Shown here: positions 1-6,815 of the stretch, piece by piece
How positions within the stretch are numbered: the stretch's first letter is position 1
Layout: each line of letters begins with the position of its first letter
IMG/VR virus record: IMGVR_UViG_3300037149_000045
Span: 1-40,964 of that record
Length of the DNA stretch: 40,964 nt
Source: a virus
Direction: 5' to 3' (one strand)
Translations under genes and position numbers: made by a program
Notes under the pieces: generated by a model
The model's input: only the letters and a program-made list of their open reading frames with translations
Database searches by the model: none
Told to the model about the DNA's origin: nothing

Positions 1-127
1 ATCAAGAACTTCCTTCTGATAATTTAGGAAGCACTTATACTTCTTTAGGCTATTATTATAATCAAAGTAACGAGTATTATACATGTTATGCTGTTATTTC
101 CTCTTCCGGAACATTAAATATAACTCC
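1..127. repeat. Left copy of 127-bp terminal direct repeat (contig closure)
   Basis: These 127 bases are identical to 40838-40964. The offset is 40,837, and the tail-protein reading frame is kept across the join. The simplest reading is an assembly overlap on a circular or circularly permuted genome, not a biological repeat, because 127 is a common maximum k-mer size. A true short terminal repeat cannot be ruled out from sequence alone. Confidence 0.95.
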
Positions 128-2420
128 TAATTCTACTCCATTTACTTCAACTATTCTTTCAGTAGCCATAATTTCAGGATGCTCTGGATATTTAACCTCT
201 ACTTCTGCCTGGAATGGAAGTGCTGCTGCTGGAACTTATTATACTCCTGCCGTATCTGTAACACAATACTTTGAATATGCCGTTTCTGTATTATATGTAG
301 CTTATTTAACTAGTGCTACCTCTAATGGTTGGAGTGCCTTACCTTCCTATTCAATGTATAATTATTATAATCCTCCATTAGGAACTAGTAATTTTACACA
401 GGAAATTATAACAAGTTCTACGGGATATTTAGGAGAAGTTTTAGCTACTTTCTCTAATGCCTCTACACAAGTTCCTATAACTATTTCAGGAACTTCTATA
501 GGATACATAAATACTATAGGAACATCTACTGGTTCTTTAGTTATATCAGCTTCTGAAACTGATATGGGACAAGTAGCAGTTGCAGGAACATCTACTGGTT
601 CTTTAGTCATCTCTGGTAATATCTCTGCGACTCTTGTAGTATCTGGAACGTCAAAGTCTAACCCTATTGTATATCCAATAACAACAACTAAATCAACTTT
701 ATGGACAGATAGAACTTTCCGTAGAAATATAGACATTTATCAAGGAACAACACCATCAGAAGAAGTTGCTGGTTTCTTTTTCTGGCCAACTTCTTATACA
801 ATAACCCAAGCTGGTGGACTTGTAATTAATGGACAAAGTAATATATCCATTATAACTAATTATTCACAAGGTTCTATATCTATTTCTGGTACCGCTTCTG
901 GAAATGTTACTATTTCAGGAGTTTCTGGGACAAGTAATGGTTCCCTATCTATTTCAGGACAGGCTGCTGGAACCTTTACTTCTTTAATATCCGGAACATC
1001 TAATGCTTCCATATCTATTTTAGGACAAGTTGTAGGAGCTTTAGGTGAAACTGGAATAAGTAATGGGGTTTTATCTATTACTGGACAAGGAATAGGTAAT
1101 AGGGGTGAATCTGGAACATCTACTGGCTCTCTATCTCTTTCGGGGCAAGTTGTAGGAGCTTTAGGTAATACTGCTTCTTCTAATACTTCCCTACTTATTT
1201 CAGGACAAGTAGTAGGAGTTTTGGGCGAATCTGGAACATCTAATGCTTCCATATCTCTTTCGGGGCAAGTTGTAGGAGCTTTAGGTAATACTGCTTCTTC
1301 TAATGCCCTATCTCTATCTATAACTGGTGCTGCTTCTGGAAATTGGTTTTCTGGTGTTAGTGGAATAAGTAATGGTTCTATATCTATTACTGGTTCTTCA
1401 AATGGTAATATAATAGATTATGTAGGAACAAGTAATGGAACTTTATCTATTATTGGAAATATTAATGCTGCTATTAAGATAATTGGAACAAGTAGTAATA
1501 CACTTAATATAGCTGGTTCTTCTACTGGTTCTATAATAGATTATGTAGGAACAAGTAATGGAAGCTTATTACTTTCTGGACAAGTTATAGGTAATAGAGG
1601 CGTTAATGTTTTATCCTCTAATAATGCTTTAAATATAACCGGTTCAGCAAATGGCAATCTAATAGACTATATAGGAACAAGTAATGCGATTCTATCTATT
1701 ACTGGTAATATTAATGCTGTAAGAGGTGTTAATGTCCTATCTTCTAATAATACAATTGCTATAACTGGTTCTTCAAATGGTAATATAATAGACTATATAG
1801 GAACAAGTAATGCGATTCTATCTATTACTGGTAATATTAATGCTGTAAGAGGTGTTGTTGCTTCTTCTATAGGCGAAGCCCTTTCTCTTGCTGGTTTTGT
1901 TTATGCTAATATAGGTAATGGTGGGCATAGTAATGGAAGTATAAGTATAACAGCAGTATCTTCTGGAAATGTAATAAACTTTATAGGAGGAAGTTCTAAT
2001 ACCCTTCCCATTATTACAGGTTCAGGTAATGGGGCTCTGGGAAATAATGCTTCTTCTAATGATACTTTATTTATTACAGGTTCTATTACTGGCTATTTTA
2101 TTCCTCCTGTTCTTGGTTCTTCTTCGGCTTCTCTTCCTTCTATTTCAGGACAAATAACCGCTTATCTTGTTTCAGCAGGATATTCTAATTGCTATATCTT
2201 TATAACAGGCTCTAGTGAAGGATTAACAGCAGGAACTTATGTAGAAGTAAACTGGACTTATGTAGTTAATCCTCCTGCTCGTTCATGGGTAGCAGAAGAA
2301 CCCGTAATAATTTACTTAATGAATCCAAAGGCTCGTTCTTGGATAGTTTCTCCGGAAATTACTCGTAATTTTATAGTTAATCCACCATCAAGGAGTTTTA
2401 ATGTCCTTACTGTCATATAA
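1..2420 (+). CDS. Tandem-repeat tail fibre/adhesin-like protein, C-terminal part (gene begins at 40090)
   Basis: This is the 3' part of a gene that starts at 40090 and crosses the contig ends; codons are in phase from base 3. The complete protein would be 1,055 residues. An ATG at 354 is only an internal methionine, since the frame is open all the way to base 3. From about base 480 onward the protein is a run of 20-22-residue repeats, roughly (T/S)SNxSLSITGxxxGxxxxxG, likely a repetitive beta structure. The C-terminus has three similar motifs, NPPARSW, NPKARSW and NPPSRSF. Its stop overlaps the next gene, a fibre-tail adaptor-like protein. Role as a receptor-binding or fibre protein is inferred from position at the end of the tail genes and from the repeats. 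No enzymatic domain is recognised. Confidence 0.85.
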   Translation, partial: QELPSDNLGSTYTSLGYYYNQSNEYYTCYAVISSSGTLNITPNSTPFTSTILSVAIISGCSGYLTSTSAWNGSAAAGTYYTPAVSVTQYFEYAVSVLYVAYLTSATSNGWSALPSYSMYNYYNPPLGTSNFTQEIITSSTGYLGEVLATFSNASTQVPITISGTSIGYINTIGTSTGSLVISASETDMGQVAVAGTSTGSLVISGNISATLVVSGTSKSNPIVYPITTTKSTLWTDRTFRRNIDIYQGTTPSEEVAGFFFWPTSYTITQAGGLVINGQSNISIITNYSQGSISISGTASGNVTISGVSGTSNGSLSISGQAAGTFTSLISGTSNASISILGQVVGALGETGISNGVLSITGQGIGNRGESGTSTGSLSLSGQVVGALGNTASSNTSLLISGQVVGVLGESGTSNASISLSGQVVGALGNTASSNALSLSITGAASGNWFSGVSGISNGSISITGSSNGNIIDYVGTSNGTLSIIGNINAAIKIIGTSSNTLNIAGSSTGSIIDYVGTSNGSLLLSGQVIGNRGVNVLSSNNALNITGSANGNLIDYIGTSNAILSITGNINAVRGVNVLSSNNTIAITGSSNGNIIDYIGTSNAILSITGNINAVRGVVASSIGEALSLAGFVYANIGNGGHSNGSISITAVSSGNVINFIGGSSNTLPIITGSGNGALGNNASSNDTLFITGSITGYFIPPVLGSSSASLPSISGQITAYLVSAGYSNCYIFITGSSEGLTAGTYVEVNWTYVVNPPARSWVAEEPVIIYLMNPKARSWIVSPEITRNFIVNPPSRSFNVLTVI
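860..2230 (+). repeat. Degenerate 60-66 bp tandem repeats inside the tail protein gene
   Basis: About 20 to 25 tandem units of 20-22 codons lie here. Some are almost identical at DNA level: 1661-1730 equals 1787-1856 exactly (70 bp, period 126), and about 1133-1184 equals about 1253-1304 (period 120). Near-identity at synonymous sites points to recent duplication or gene conversion among units. Confidence 0.9.
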
Positions 2421-2712
2421 AGATCCGTCAGAAATAATACCCGTTACTTTTTTGCTTGGAAATGAGCAACAAACTGGTGATAATATTGTTTCTTGTGTGG
2501 TTTCTGCTTCTACTTATTCTGGAACCGATCCTAATCCAGAGGCCATAATTTTTGGTTCTCCTGATTTTATTGATAATCCTCCTGCTGTCCTACAAAGAAT
2601 TATTGGTGGTATTGCTGGTGTTTCATATTTAATAAGAGCAGTAATAACACTTGCCTCTGGAGAAGTATTAGTTAGACAAGGAATCTTACCTGTTCAAACC
2701 TGTCCTTACTAA
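2401..2712 (+). CDS. Fibre-tail adaptor-like phage structural protein
   Basis: The product has 103 residues. The motif KDPSEIIPVTF near the start, the central SGTDPNPEAI and the C-terminal GVSYLIRAVITLASGEVLV match, from memory, a small conserved phage family called fibre-tail adaptor proteins. The ATG lies inside the end of the repeat protein gene (20-base overlap) and is preceded by AAGGAG, so the two are probably translationally coupled. The likely role is joining the long repeat protein to the baseplate or tail. No signal peptide or membrane segment is seen. Confidence 0.7.
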   Translation: MSLLSYKDPSEIIPVTFLLGNEQQTGDNIVSCVVSASTYSGTDPNPEAIIFGSPDFIDNPPAVLQRIIGGIAGVSYLIRAVITLASGEVLVRQGILPVQTCPY

Positions 2713-2778
2713 TAAAACAATTTACTATATGAAGAATTGTTAATATTAATAATAACAAACTTATCTAAAGGAAATAAT

Positions 2779-2964
2779 ATGTTATCAGCTTGTGTTTGTT
2801 TAATTATAGGGTTTATTATTGGTCTATTAGTTGGTCTTAATAATAAAAAGACTGCTACTGCTGTTTCTACTACTATTTCTGCTGATGCTTCTGCCGTAAA
2901 AGCAAAGGAAAGTGAAGTAGAAAAAATTGTAGAAGATGTGAAGAAAGATGTAAAAGACCTATAA
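2779..2964 (+). CDS. Small membrane protein with charged tail (lysis region)
   Basis: The start at 2779 is chosen over an upstream in-frame codon at 2737 because AAAGGA sits just before it and the hydrophobic segment then begins at the N-terminus. The 61-residue protein has one membrane helix (about residues 3-20, rich in Gly, Ile and Leu) followed by a Lys/Glu/Val-rich helical tail. It is the first of several single-helix proteins between the tail genes and the lysin candidate, so a role in lysis (holin, antiholin or spanin type) is possible, but no family is recognised. Confidence 0.6.
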   Translation: MLSACVCLIIGFIIGLLVGLNNKKTATAVSTTISADASAVKAKESEVEKIVEDVKKDVKDL

Positions 2965-3000
2965 AACTATAAAAAGATATACAATATAAGGATAAAAAAT

Positions 3001-3237
3001 ATGTCTCATACTTCTTCTGATACTGTTTTATCCTTATTACAGAATATAGATTTATTAGAGATGGATATAGCAGAGAAATGTAAAATTATAGCCTCTTTTC
3101 AACATAATGAAAGTAATAATACGGCTGAAGATACTATTGAAGTTCAAAAATTATTAAATACATTTATAGAATTAGAAGAATTACAACTTGAAATGGATAC
3201 TAAAAGAGAGTTAATAAAGTATCTTCAGAATTATTAA
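3001..3237 (+). CDS. Small coiled-coil protein, unknown function
   Basis: The product has 78 residues, is acidic, and is predicted by eye to be largely helical, with Leu/Ile/Glu heptad-like spacing. It has no membrane segment and no cysteine pair. It lies between two small membrane protein genes in the lysis region, all on the same strand with short gaps, so it is probably co-transcribed. The ATG is preceded by AAGGATAAAAAAT. I do not recognise a family. Confidence 0.6.
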   Translation: MSHTSSDTVLSLLQNIDLLEMDIAEKCKIIASFQHNESNNTAEDTIEVQKLLNTFIELEELQLEMDTKRELIKYLQNY

Positions 3238-3253
3238 ATTAAGGGGCTTTATA

Positions 3254-3559
3254 ATGGGTAAGATAACAGCTAATGGTAAAGAGTTTTCTTGGAGTTTTCT
3301 CGGCACTGTTCTTGGGGCATTAGTTCTACTTGGTGGGTGTCTTGGATTTACGGTTCATAGTTATATACAAACAGACACAGCAGAATTATCTAAAACAGTA
3401 GCCGTTCATGAAAGTAGAATAACCAAGGTAGAGCAACAGGTTCAGCAAAATAATGAAGATACCAAAGACCAATTGAACAGAATCGAAAGCCAACTACAAA
3501 GTCAAAATGATAAAAGTGATAAAATATTAACTTTGATGATTACTAACAAAACAAAATAG
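3254..3559 (+). CDS. Membrane-anchored coiled-coil protein, XhlA- or spanin-like architecture
   Basis: The product has 101 residues. A hydrophobic segment (about residues 14-34, GALVLLGGC) is followed by a Gln/Glu/Lys-rich coiled coil to the C-terminus. This layout is seen in haemolysin XhlA-type holin helpers and in inner-membrane spanins. The LGGC sequence resembles a poor lipobox, so an outer-membrane lipoprotein is a weaker alternative. AAGGGG lies before the ATG. The next gene is the two-helix holin candidate. Confidence 0.6.
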   Translation: MGKITANGKEFSWSFLGTVLGALVLLGGCLGFTVHSYIQTDTAELSKTVAVHESRITKVEQQVQQNNEDTKDQLNRIESQLQSQNDKSDKILTLMITNKTK

Positions 3560-3599
3560 AACAGAATAGAATAAAACAGAACAAACTTATAGGTAATAT

Positions 3600-3875
3600 A
3601 TGCTAACTTGGATTAAACAAGTATTATCCTCAAATGAAGATGCTAGTTTTGGGCGGATTTTATCTGGTGCCTCATTTTTTATTCTTGTTATTATACATCT
3701 TCTTGTTTTATATAACCCCTACTCCCTTATTAAAAATCCTTCTTTTATTCCCCTATTAACAGATAAATTATTTTATTTAGCTTCTTTGGCATATGGTTTT
3801 ACAAAAATTAGTGACATAAGTAAAACAATTTTTGGTCATATGGATAAGAGCGATAAGGATGATACAAATGGCTAA
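3600..3875 (+). CDS. Putative holin (two membrane helices)
   Basis: The product has 91 residues. Two hydrophobic helices are visible, about residues 20-45 and 55-75, with a charged Lys/Asp-rich C-terminus. Size and topology fit class II-type holins, which form the membrane lesion that releases or activates the lysin. The gene overlaps the next start codon (ATGGCTAA, 3868-3875), the L,D-transpeptidase-fold lysin candidate. Such tight coupling between holin and lysin genes is common. No specific holin family is identified, so the call rests on topology and position. Confidence 0.6.
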   Translation: MLTWIKQVLSSNEDASFGRILSGASFFILVIIHLLVLYNPYSLIKNPSFIPLLTDKLFYLASLAYGFTKISDISKTIFGHMDKSDKDDTNG

Positions 3876-4278
3876 TATAACTTTTAAGATTAGCACTGGA
3901 ACTATTACTTTGGATGGTAGTTCTGTTATCTTATCTACTACTTCCTATGCCGGTAATGATAAGAGAATGCCGCAAAATCCTACACACATACAAGGTAAGA
4001 ACAATCCAGATAAGATTAGTATACACTGTATTGGCCCTTTACCTACTGGAACATATAAGATTGGGATGTGGGGACAGCATGATGTAGGTGCTAATAGTGC
4101 TCAATTAACTCAATTAACCGGTAAGACTTATGGTCGTGATGGTTTTTATATACATGGCCAAGAAGAACCAGGAGGCCCTAATTATTTAGAAGAATCAGAA
4201 GGATGTGTTGTAGTCCCTCACTTTGATAGGTTAAAGATATCAGAACTTAAACCAGATATACTAACTGTTGTAATATAA
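3868..4278 (+). CDS. L,D-transpeptidase-fold (DUF2778/tlde1-like) peptidoglycan enzyme, probable endolysin
   Basis: The start at 3868 is favoured over 3832: AAGGAT precedes it, and it overlaps the holin stop by eight bases. The 136-residue product carries GRDGFYIHG (residues 89-97) and SEGC (110-113). His96, Ser110, Gly112 and Cys113 match the YkuD-type active site, in which a cysteine attacks peptidoglycan cross-bridges. The nearest family from memory is DUF2778/tlde1, known from type VI effectors that cleave or exchange L,D cross-links. There is no signal peptide, so export would depend on a holin. No other lytic enzyme (lysozyme, amidase, peptidase) is visible in the genome, which makes this the endolysin candidate. 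Confidence 0.75.
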   Translation: MANITFKISTGTITLDGSSVILSTTSYAGNDKRMPQNPTHIQGKNNPDKISIHCIGPLPTGTYKIGMWGQHDVGANSAQLTQLTGKTYGRDGFYIHGQEEPGGPNYLEESEGCVVVPHFDRLKISELKPDILTVVI

Positions 4279-4289
4279 AGGAATGTATC

Positions 4290-4457
4290 TTGATTACTCT
4301 ATTTCTATTTTTATTTGGAATTGGCCTTGGTGTTCTTATAGGAACATATTATATCAAACCTTATATAATAGAATCATTAGAGGTTACAATAGATGATTTA
4401 AGAGATGAAGTAGAGCAATTAAAAGATAAATTAAAAACATTAAAACATAAAAAGTAA
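4290..4457 (+). CDS. Small single-helix membrane protein, spanin-like (TTG start)
   Basis: A 55-residue frame starts at TTG 4290 with AAAGGA seven bases upstream and ends at TAA 4455-4457. The N-terminal 20 residues are hydrophobic (ITLFLFLFGIGLGVLIG), followed by an acidic and lysine-rich coiled-coil tail (EVEQLKDKLKTLKHKK). A membrane anchor plus a periplasmic helix is the pattern of small inner-membrane spanin subunits. It lies directly behind the lysin gene, where spanins are usual. No ATG start fits this frame. Confidence 0.55.
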   Translation: MITLFLFLFGIGLGVLIGTYYIKPYIIESLEVTIDDLRDEVEQLKDKLKTLKHKK

Positions 4458-4530
4458 TTCCTATTAAAAATAGATAAGAATATAATAAAATAATAATATA
4501 GAGAGTAGAAAGTGGGAAAAGGTAAGAACA

Positions 4531-5172
4531 ATGGCCATGACAAAATTAGAAATAGGATTGATAGTGGGAGTTGGACTTCTGATAACTGGGATGGGTTTGG
4601 AGTATCACTTATTGAAGACGAAGAAAGTTCCTATTCAAGTTCAAGCACAATCTCAAATAATACAAAAAGACAAAAGTGTAGAAGCAGCAATAAATCCAGT
4701 AAAGAATCTAACCTCAATAGTTCAGGTCCCACAAAAGACAAAGTTAAAAGCAAGCGGAACAATTACAATCTCCCCAGCTGCACAAGAGGAGAAGGCAAAA
4801 ATCAGTGGGAAAGACCAAAAAACAGACGAGAAGACAGCAATGAACCTCCCAAATACAAGCCAGAGTAGCGAGAAAAGTGAAAAAAGCGAGAAATTAGATT
4901 ATAGTATTGTTAAAGAATCAGATAATGTAGACAGACTAATTGTTAAAAGTGAAGATGGAAAAAATATAATAGTTTCAGAAGATGTAGAAGCAACCCAAGA
5001 AGTTAAAAAAGAAAACTCAAAAAAGGAAATACTGGGATTATATGGTTATTCTATTTCTCAACACAAACAGGTATTTGGAACTCAATTTAACTATCATTTA
5101 ACCGAGCATCTTACTGTTTCTACTGGCTTTATTGGAGACACTATTTTTATTGGTGGAGGCATTAGTTGGTAA
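4531..5172 (+). CDS. Membrane-anchored periplasmic protein, inner-spanin-like with C-terminal beta domain
   Basis: The product has 213 residues. A membrane helix (about residues 6-25) is followed by a long polar linker rich in Lys, Glu, Gln and Ser, with SEKSEKSEK around residue 113. The C-terminal 45 residues look like beta hairpins (YHLTEHLTVSTGF, then IFIGGGISW). The layout resembles phage DUF6808-type inner-membrane spanin proteins, whose C-termini act near the outer membrane. AAAAGG precedes the ATG; the ATG at 4537 is an alternative. An overlapping frame at 4512-4868 is basic and low-complexity and looks spurious. Confidence 0.65.
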   Translation: MAMTKLEIGLIVGVGLLITGMGLEYHLLKTKKVPIQVQAQSQIIQKDKSVEAAINPVKNLTSIVQVPQKTKLKASGTITISPAAQEEKAKISGKDQKTDEKTAMNLPNTSQSSEKSEKSEKLDYSIVKESDNVDRLIVKSEDGKNIIVSEDVEATQEVKKENSKKEILGLYGYSISQHKQVFGTQFNYHLTEHLTVSTGFIGDTIFIGGGISW

Positions 5173-5174
5173 GA

Positions 5175-5411
5175 ATGAAATTACTATATATACCCAAAGG
5201 TGAATATATACTCTTCTATAAATATGCTAGCTTTATTCCTACAGAAAATATAGAAGAAACAATTTTTGGCCTATTTTTAGATACTTTAGATTATTCAATT
5301 TCACCTGATGCTATTATAGATAAATTATTACCTGGATTATATAGAGAAGTATGGAATAGTTCTGAAATTAATTTTCCTATATTAAAAAATGAATTAGAGT
5401 TAATATATTAA
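5175..5411 (+). CDS. Small KLLYIP-motif protein, unknown function
   Basis: About 78 residues starting MKLLYIPKGEYI. ATG 5175 is chosen because a second protein in this genome (10605-10790) starts MTKLLYIPDAHYI, so the shared N-terminal block marks the start. A TTG at 5166 would add three residues and has better spacing from GGAGG at 5155-5159, so it remains possible. The remainder is rich in Ile, Leu and aromatic residues with no recognised domain. A strong intrinsic terminator follows at 5451-5482, making this the last gene of the tail-lysis transcription unit. Confidence 0.6.
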   Translation: MKLLYIPKGEYILFYKYASFIPTENIEETIFGLFLDTLDYSISPDAIIDKLLPGLYREVWNSSEINFPILKNELELIY

Positions 5412-5450
5412 GTTTTATTAATAAGAACATCCAAGTTAATTATTATTATA

Positions 5451-5482
5451 GGAATAGCTGGCGTAAAACCCAGCTATTTTTT
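5451..5482 (+). terminator. Rho-independent terminator after the lysis genes
   Basis: AATAGCTGG (5453-5461) pairs perfectly with CCAGCTATT (5470-5478) around an eight-base loop and is followed at once by TTTT. Two G-U pairs could extend the stem. It sits between 5411 and the ribosome site of the gene at 5497, and probably ends transcription of the tail and lysis genes. Confidence 0.85.
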
Positions 5483-5496
5483 AAAGGAGCCAATAA

Positions 5497-5862
5497 ATGA
5501 TTAAAAAAATTATATTTATGTTAGTATTAATGTTTCTATTTGCTCCTTTATATTCTCCTTTATATGCCTCTAAACCTATACCAGAATATAGAAAAGAGGC
5601 CATATTAAATAGTATAAGACCTTTAATTTATTCACTTATTTCACAAATAGATAGTGAACTATATTATAAGGGAGTTAGTATTACACCATTAGAAGATTTA
5701 AAATATAACAAGAAGAGCCAGAAAAATAGTATACCCTTTACATGTGTTATTAGAATTTTATCAGAATACTATCAGAGACAAGGATTTCAAGTAACAATAA
5801 AAAAGGACCCCTCAAATGAAAGGATCCTTATATTAACTGTTTTAGGAAATATAGTGGTGTAG
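5497..5862 (+). CDS. Exported small protein with signal peptide, unknown function
   Basis: The product has 121 residues. A classic signal peptide is visible: MIKKI, then a hydrophobic stretch, then LYASKP, with cleavage likely after the Ala or Ser around residue 24-25. The mature part has no cysteine pair or catalytic motif I recognise; it ends in a beta-like stretch (RILILTVLGNIVV). AAAGGAG precedes the ATG. The gene follows a strong terminator and faces a converging minus-strand gene, so it may have its own promoter or be read through at low level. Periplasmic host-modifying or superinfection roles are possible but unproven. Confidence 0.65.
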   Translation: MIKKIIFMLVLMFLFAPLYSPLYASKPIPEYRKEAILNSIRPLIYSLISQIDSELYYKGVSITPLEDLKYNKKSQKNSIPFTCVIRILSEYYQRQGFQVTIKKDPSNERILILTVLGNIVV

Positions 5863-5871
5863 GTAAGTTAG

Positions 5872-6282
5872 TTAATTAGATAGCATTTCAGTATATTTGC
5901 TTACATTATTTGGAACCATTTTTTCAAGTTCCTTATATAAACCTTCTTCAAGAGTAGCAACTAATTGTCTACCATCCTTAAACTTGGCATAAAATAAAAC
6001 TTCCTTTTTCTTGCCTCCCAAAATTAAACCACCTAAAGCTCCCAATCCGCCAAACAGTAAGCCACCAACTAATCCAGCAGCAATTCCAAGATGCTTTACA
6101 TTCTCTTCTGACACTTCTTGTAATTCTGCTATTTCACCAGCCTCTAATTTTTCTGCTCTAAATGCCTTACTATTTTTATCCTTTAACATAAAAAAGCACG
6201 AACCTTTAATGAATAGGCAAGACTTACTAAATGTAAAATTACCTTCTGTAAAATCACCAGCTTGAATCTTTAGGGTAGACAT
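5872..6282 (-). CDS. Glycine-zipper membrane protein, unknown function
   Basis: The product has 136 residues. A Gly/Leu/Ala-rich hairpin of about 25 residues (around 66-90, GLVGGLLFGGLGALGGLILGG is its core) is followed by GKKKEVLFYAKFKDGRQL. Glycine-zipper hairpins of this kind insert into membranes, and similar small proteins with a FKDGR motif after the hairpin occur in bacteria and mobile elements. No signal peptide is seen. Upstream on its strand are GGAG and four copies of a 12-bp repeat. It converges with the gene at 5497-5862. Confidence 0.7.
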   Translation of the reverse strand: MSTLKIQAGDFTEGNFTFSKSCLFIKGSCFFMLKDKNSKAFRAEKLEAGEIAELQEVSEENVKHLGIAAGLVGGLLFGGLGALGGLILGGKKKEVLFYAKFKDGRQLVATLEEGLYKELEKMVPNNVSKYTEMLSN

Positions 6283-6300
6283 TTTTATTTCTCCGGGTAG

Positions 6301-6348
6301 TTGCTTAATTAGTTGCTTAATTAGTTGCTTAATTAGTTGCTTAATTAA
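6301..6348. repeat. Four tandem copies of a 12-bp unit TTGCTTAATTAG
   Basis: Three exact copies (6301-6312, 6313-6324, 6325-6336) and a fourth with one changed final base (6337-6348). The repeat lies between two minus-strand genes, covers the stop codon of the upstream one, and ends about 19 bases before the start codon of the downstream one. Each unit contains the self-complementary TTAATTA core. Confidence 0.95.
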
Positions 6349-6814
6349 TAGGGGCAGAAGTATAAGCAGTTAAGGCAATATGAATACCAGGAAAAGCCCT
6401 ACTATTTAATACATAAGCACTATCGGTCATATCAATATAACAATCTGTATGATTCCATATTGTAGGAACTGGTTCTGCTAGGGAAAAATAAAGACCTCCG
6501 TAAGTGAACCAGAATAAAGAATTATGAATAGTAAAAAGATAAGGAGTAAGATAAAAAGCGTGAGAGGGACCATAAAACCGAATAAACATATCTTCTGGAA
6601 TTATATATCCTTTATATCCCTCCCTGTAACCTTCCTTATACCCTTCTCTATATTCTCCATTAAATAACCTAGGAGTCATCACAGAGCCCTCAAAATGCTG
6701 ATGAGGTGTAGTTAGAGGGGCTGGATGAGAAAGGGCACTAAAGGCCACAGAACCCATGGAAAGAGATGAAATGATTAGGAAGGAAGTAATGGTACCTGTA
6801 ATTGTGGTTGTCAT
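6341..6814 (-). CDS. Exported protein with GY(R/K)EGYK repeats, unknown function
   Basis: The start at 6814 is chosen because GAGGAG lies just upstream and the product then begins with a signal peptide (MTTTITGTITSFLI, then AFSALS). A start at 6856 would put 14 extra residues before it. The mature part has a short GYREGYK/GYKEGYR repeat, then an aromatic-rich region (RFYGPSHAFYL, FTYGGLYFSL). It is about 157 residues long. The RBS region overlaps the 3' end of the HNH endonuclease gene, so both are probably co-transcribed. I recognise no enzyme; a periplasmic or outer-membrane location is inferred. Confidence 0.65.
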   Translation of the reverse strand: MTTTITGTITSFLIISSLSMGSVAFSALSHPAPLTTPHQHFEGSVMTPRLFNGEYREGYKEGYREGYKGYIIPEDMFIRFYGPSHAFYLTPYLFTIHNSLFWFTYGGLYFSLAEPVPTIWNHTDCYIDMTDSAYVLNSRAFPGIHIALTAYTSAPIN

Positions 6815-6815
6815 G

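Noticed and set aside
365-1252. Two minus-strand frames (365-736 and 860-1252) opposite the tandem-repeat gene
   Set aside because: Their Val/Pro/Glu-rich low-complexity products mirror the repeat codons of the plus-strand gene, and there is no ribosome site.
354-2420. Diversity-generating retroelement acting on the repeat tail gene
   Set aside because: No reverse transcriptase gene and no template copy with adenine-specific changes were found; unit identity is better explained by duplication.
2716-2741. Hairpin AACAATT/AATTGTT after the adaptor-like gene
   Set aside because: The stem is only seven AT-rich pairs and no T tract follows, so a terminator is not supported.
4512-4868. A 118-codon plus-strand frame overlapping the spanin-like gene, possible embedded outer spanin
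   Set aside because: It starts with GTG without its own ribosome site, and has no signal peptide or lipobox. Its Ser/Lys/Asn-rich product looks like a frame shadow.
5211-5230. TATAAATA-like element resembling a T4-type late promoter
   Set aside because: It lies inside a coding region and similar AT octamers occur widely in this genome by composition.
6301-6348. 12-bp repeats as a CRISPR array
   Set aside because: Units are directly adjacent, far too short and have no spacers; no cas genes are present.
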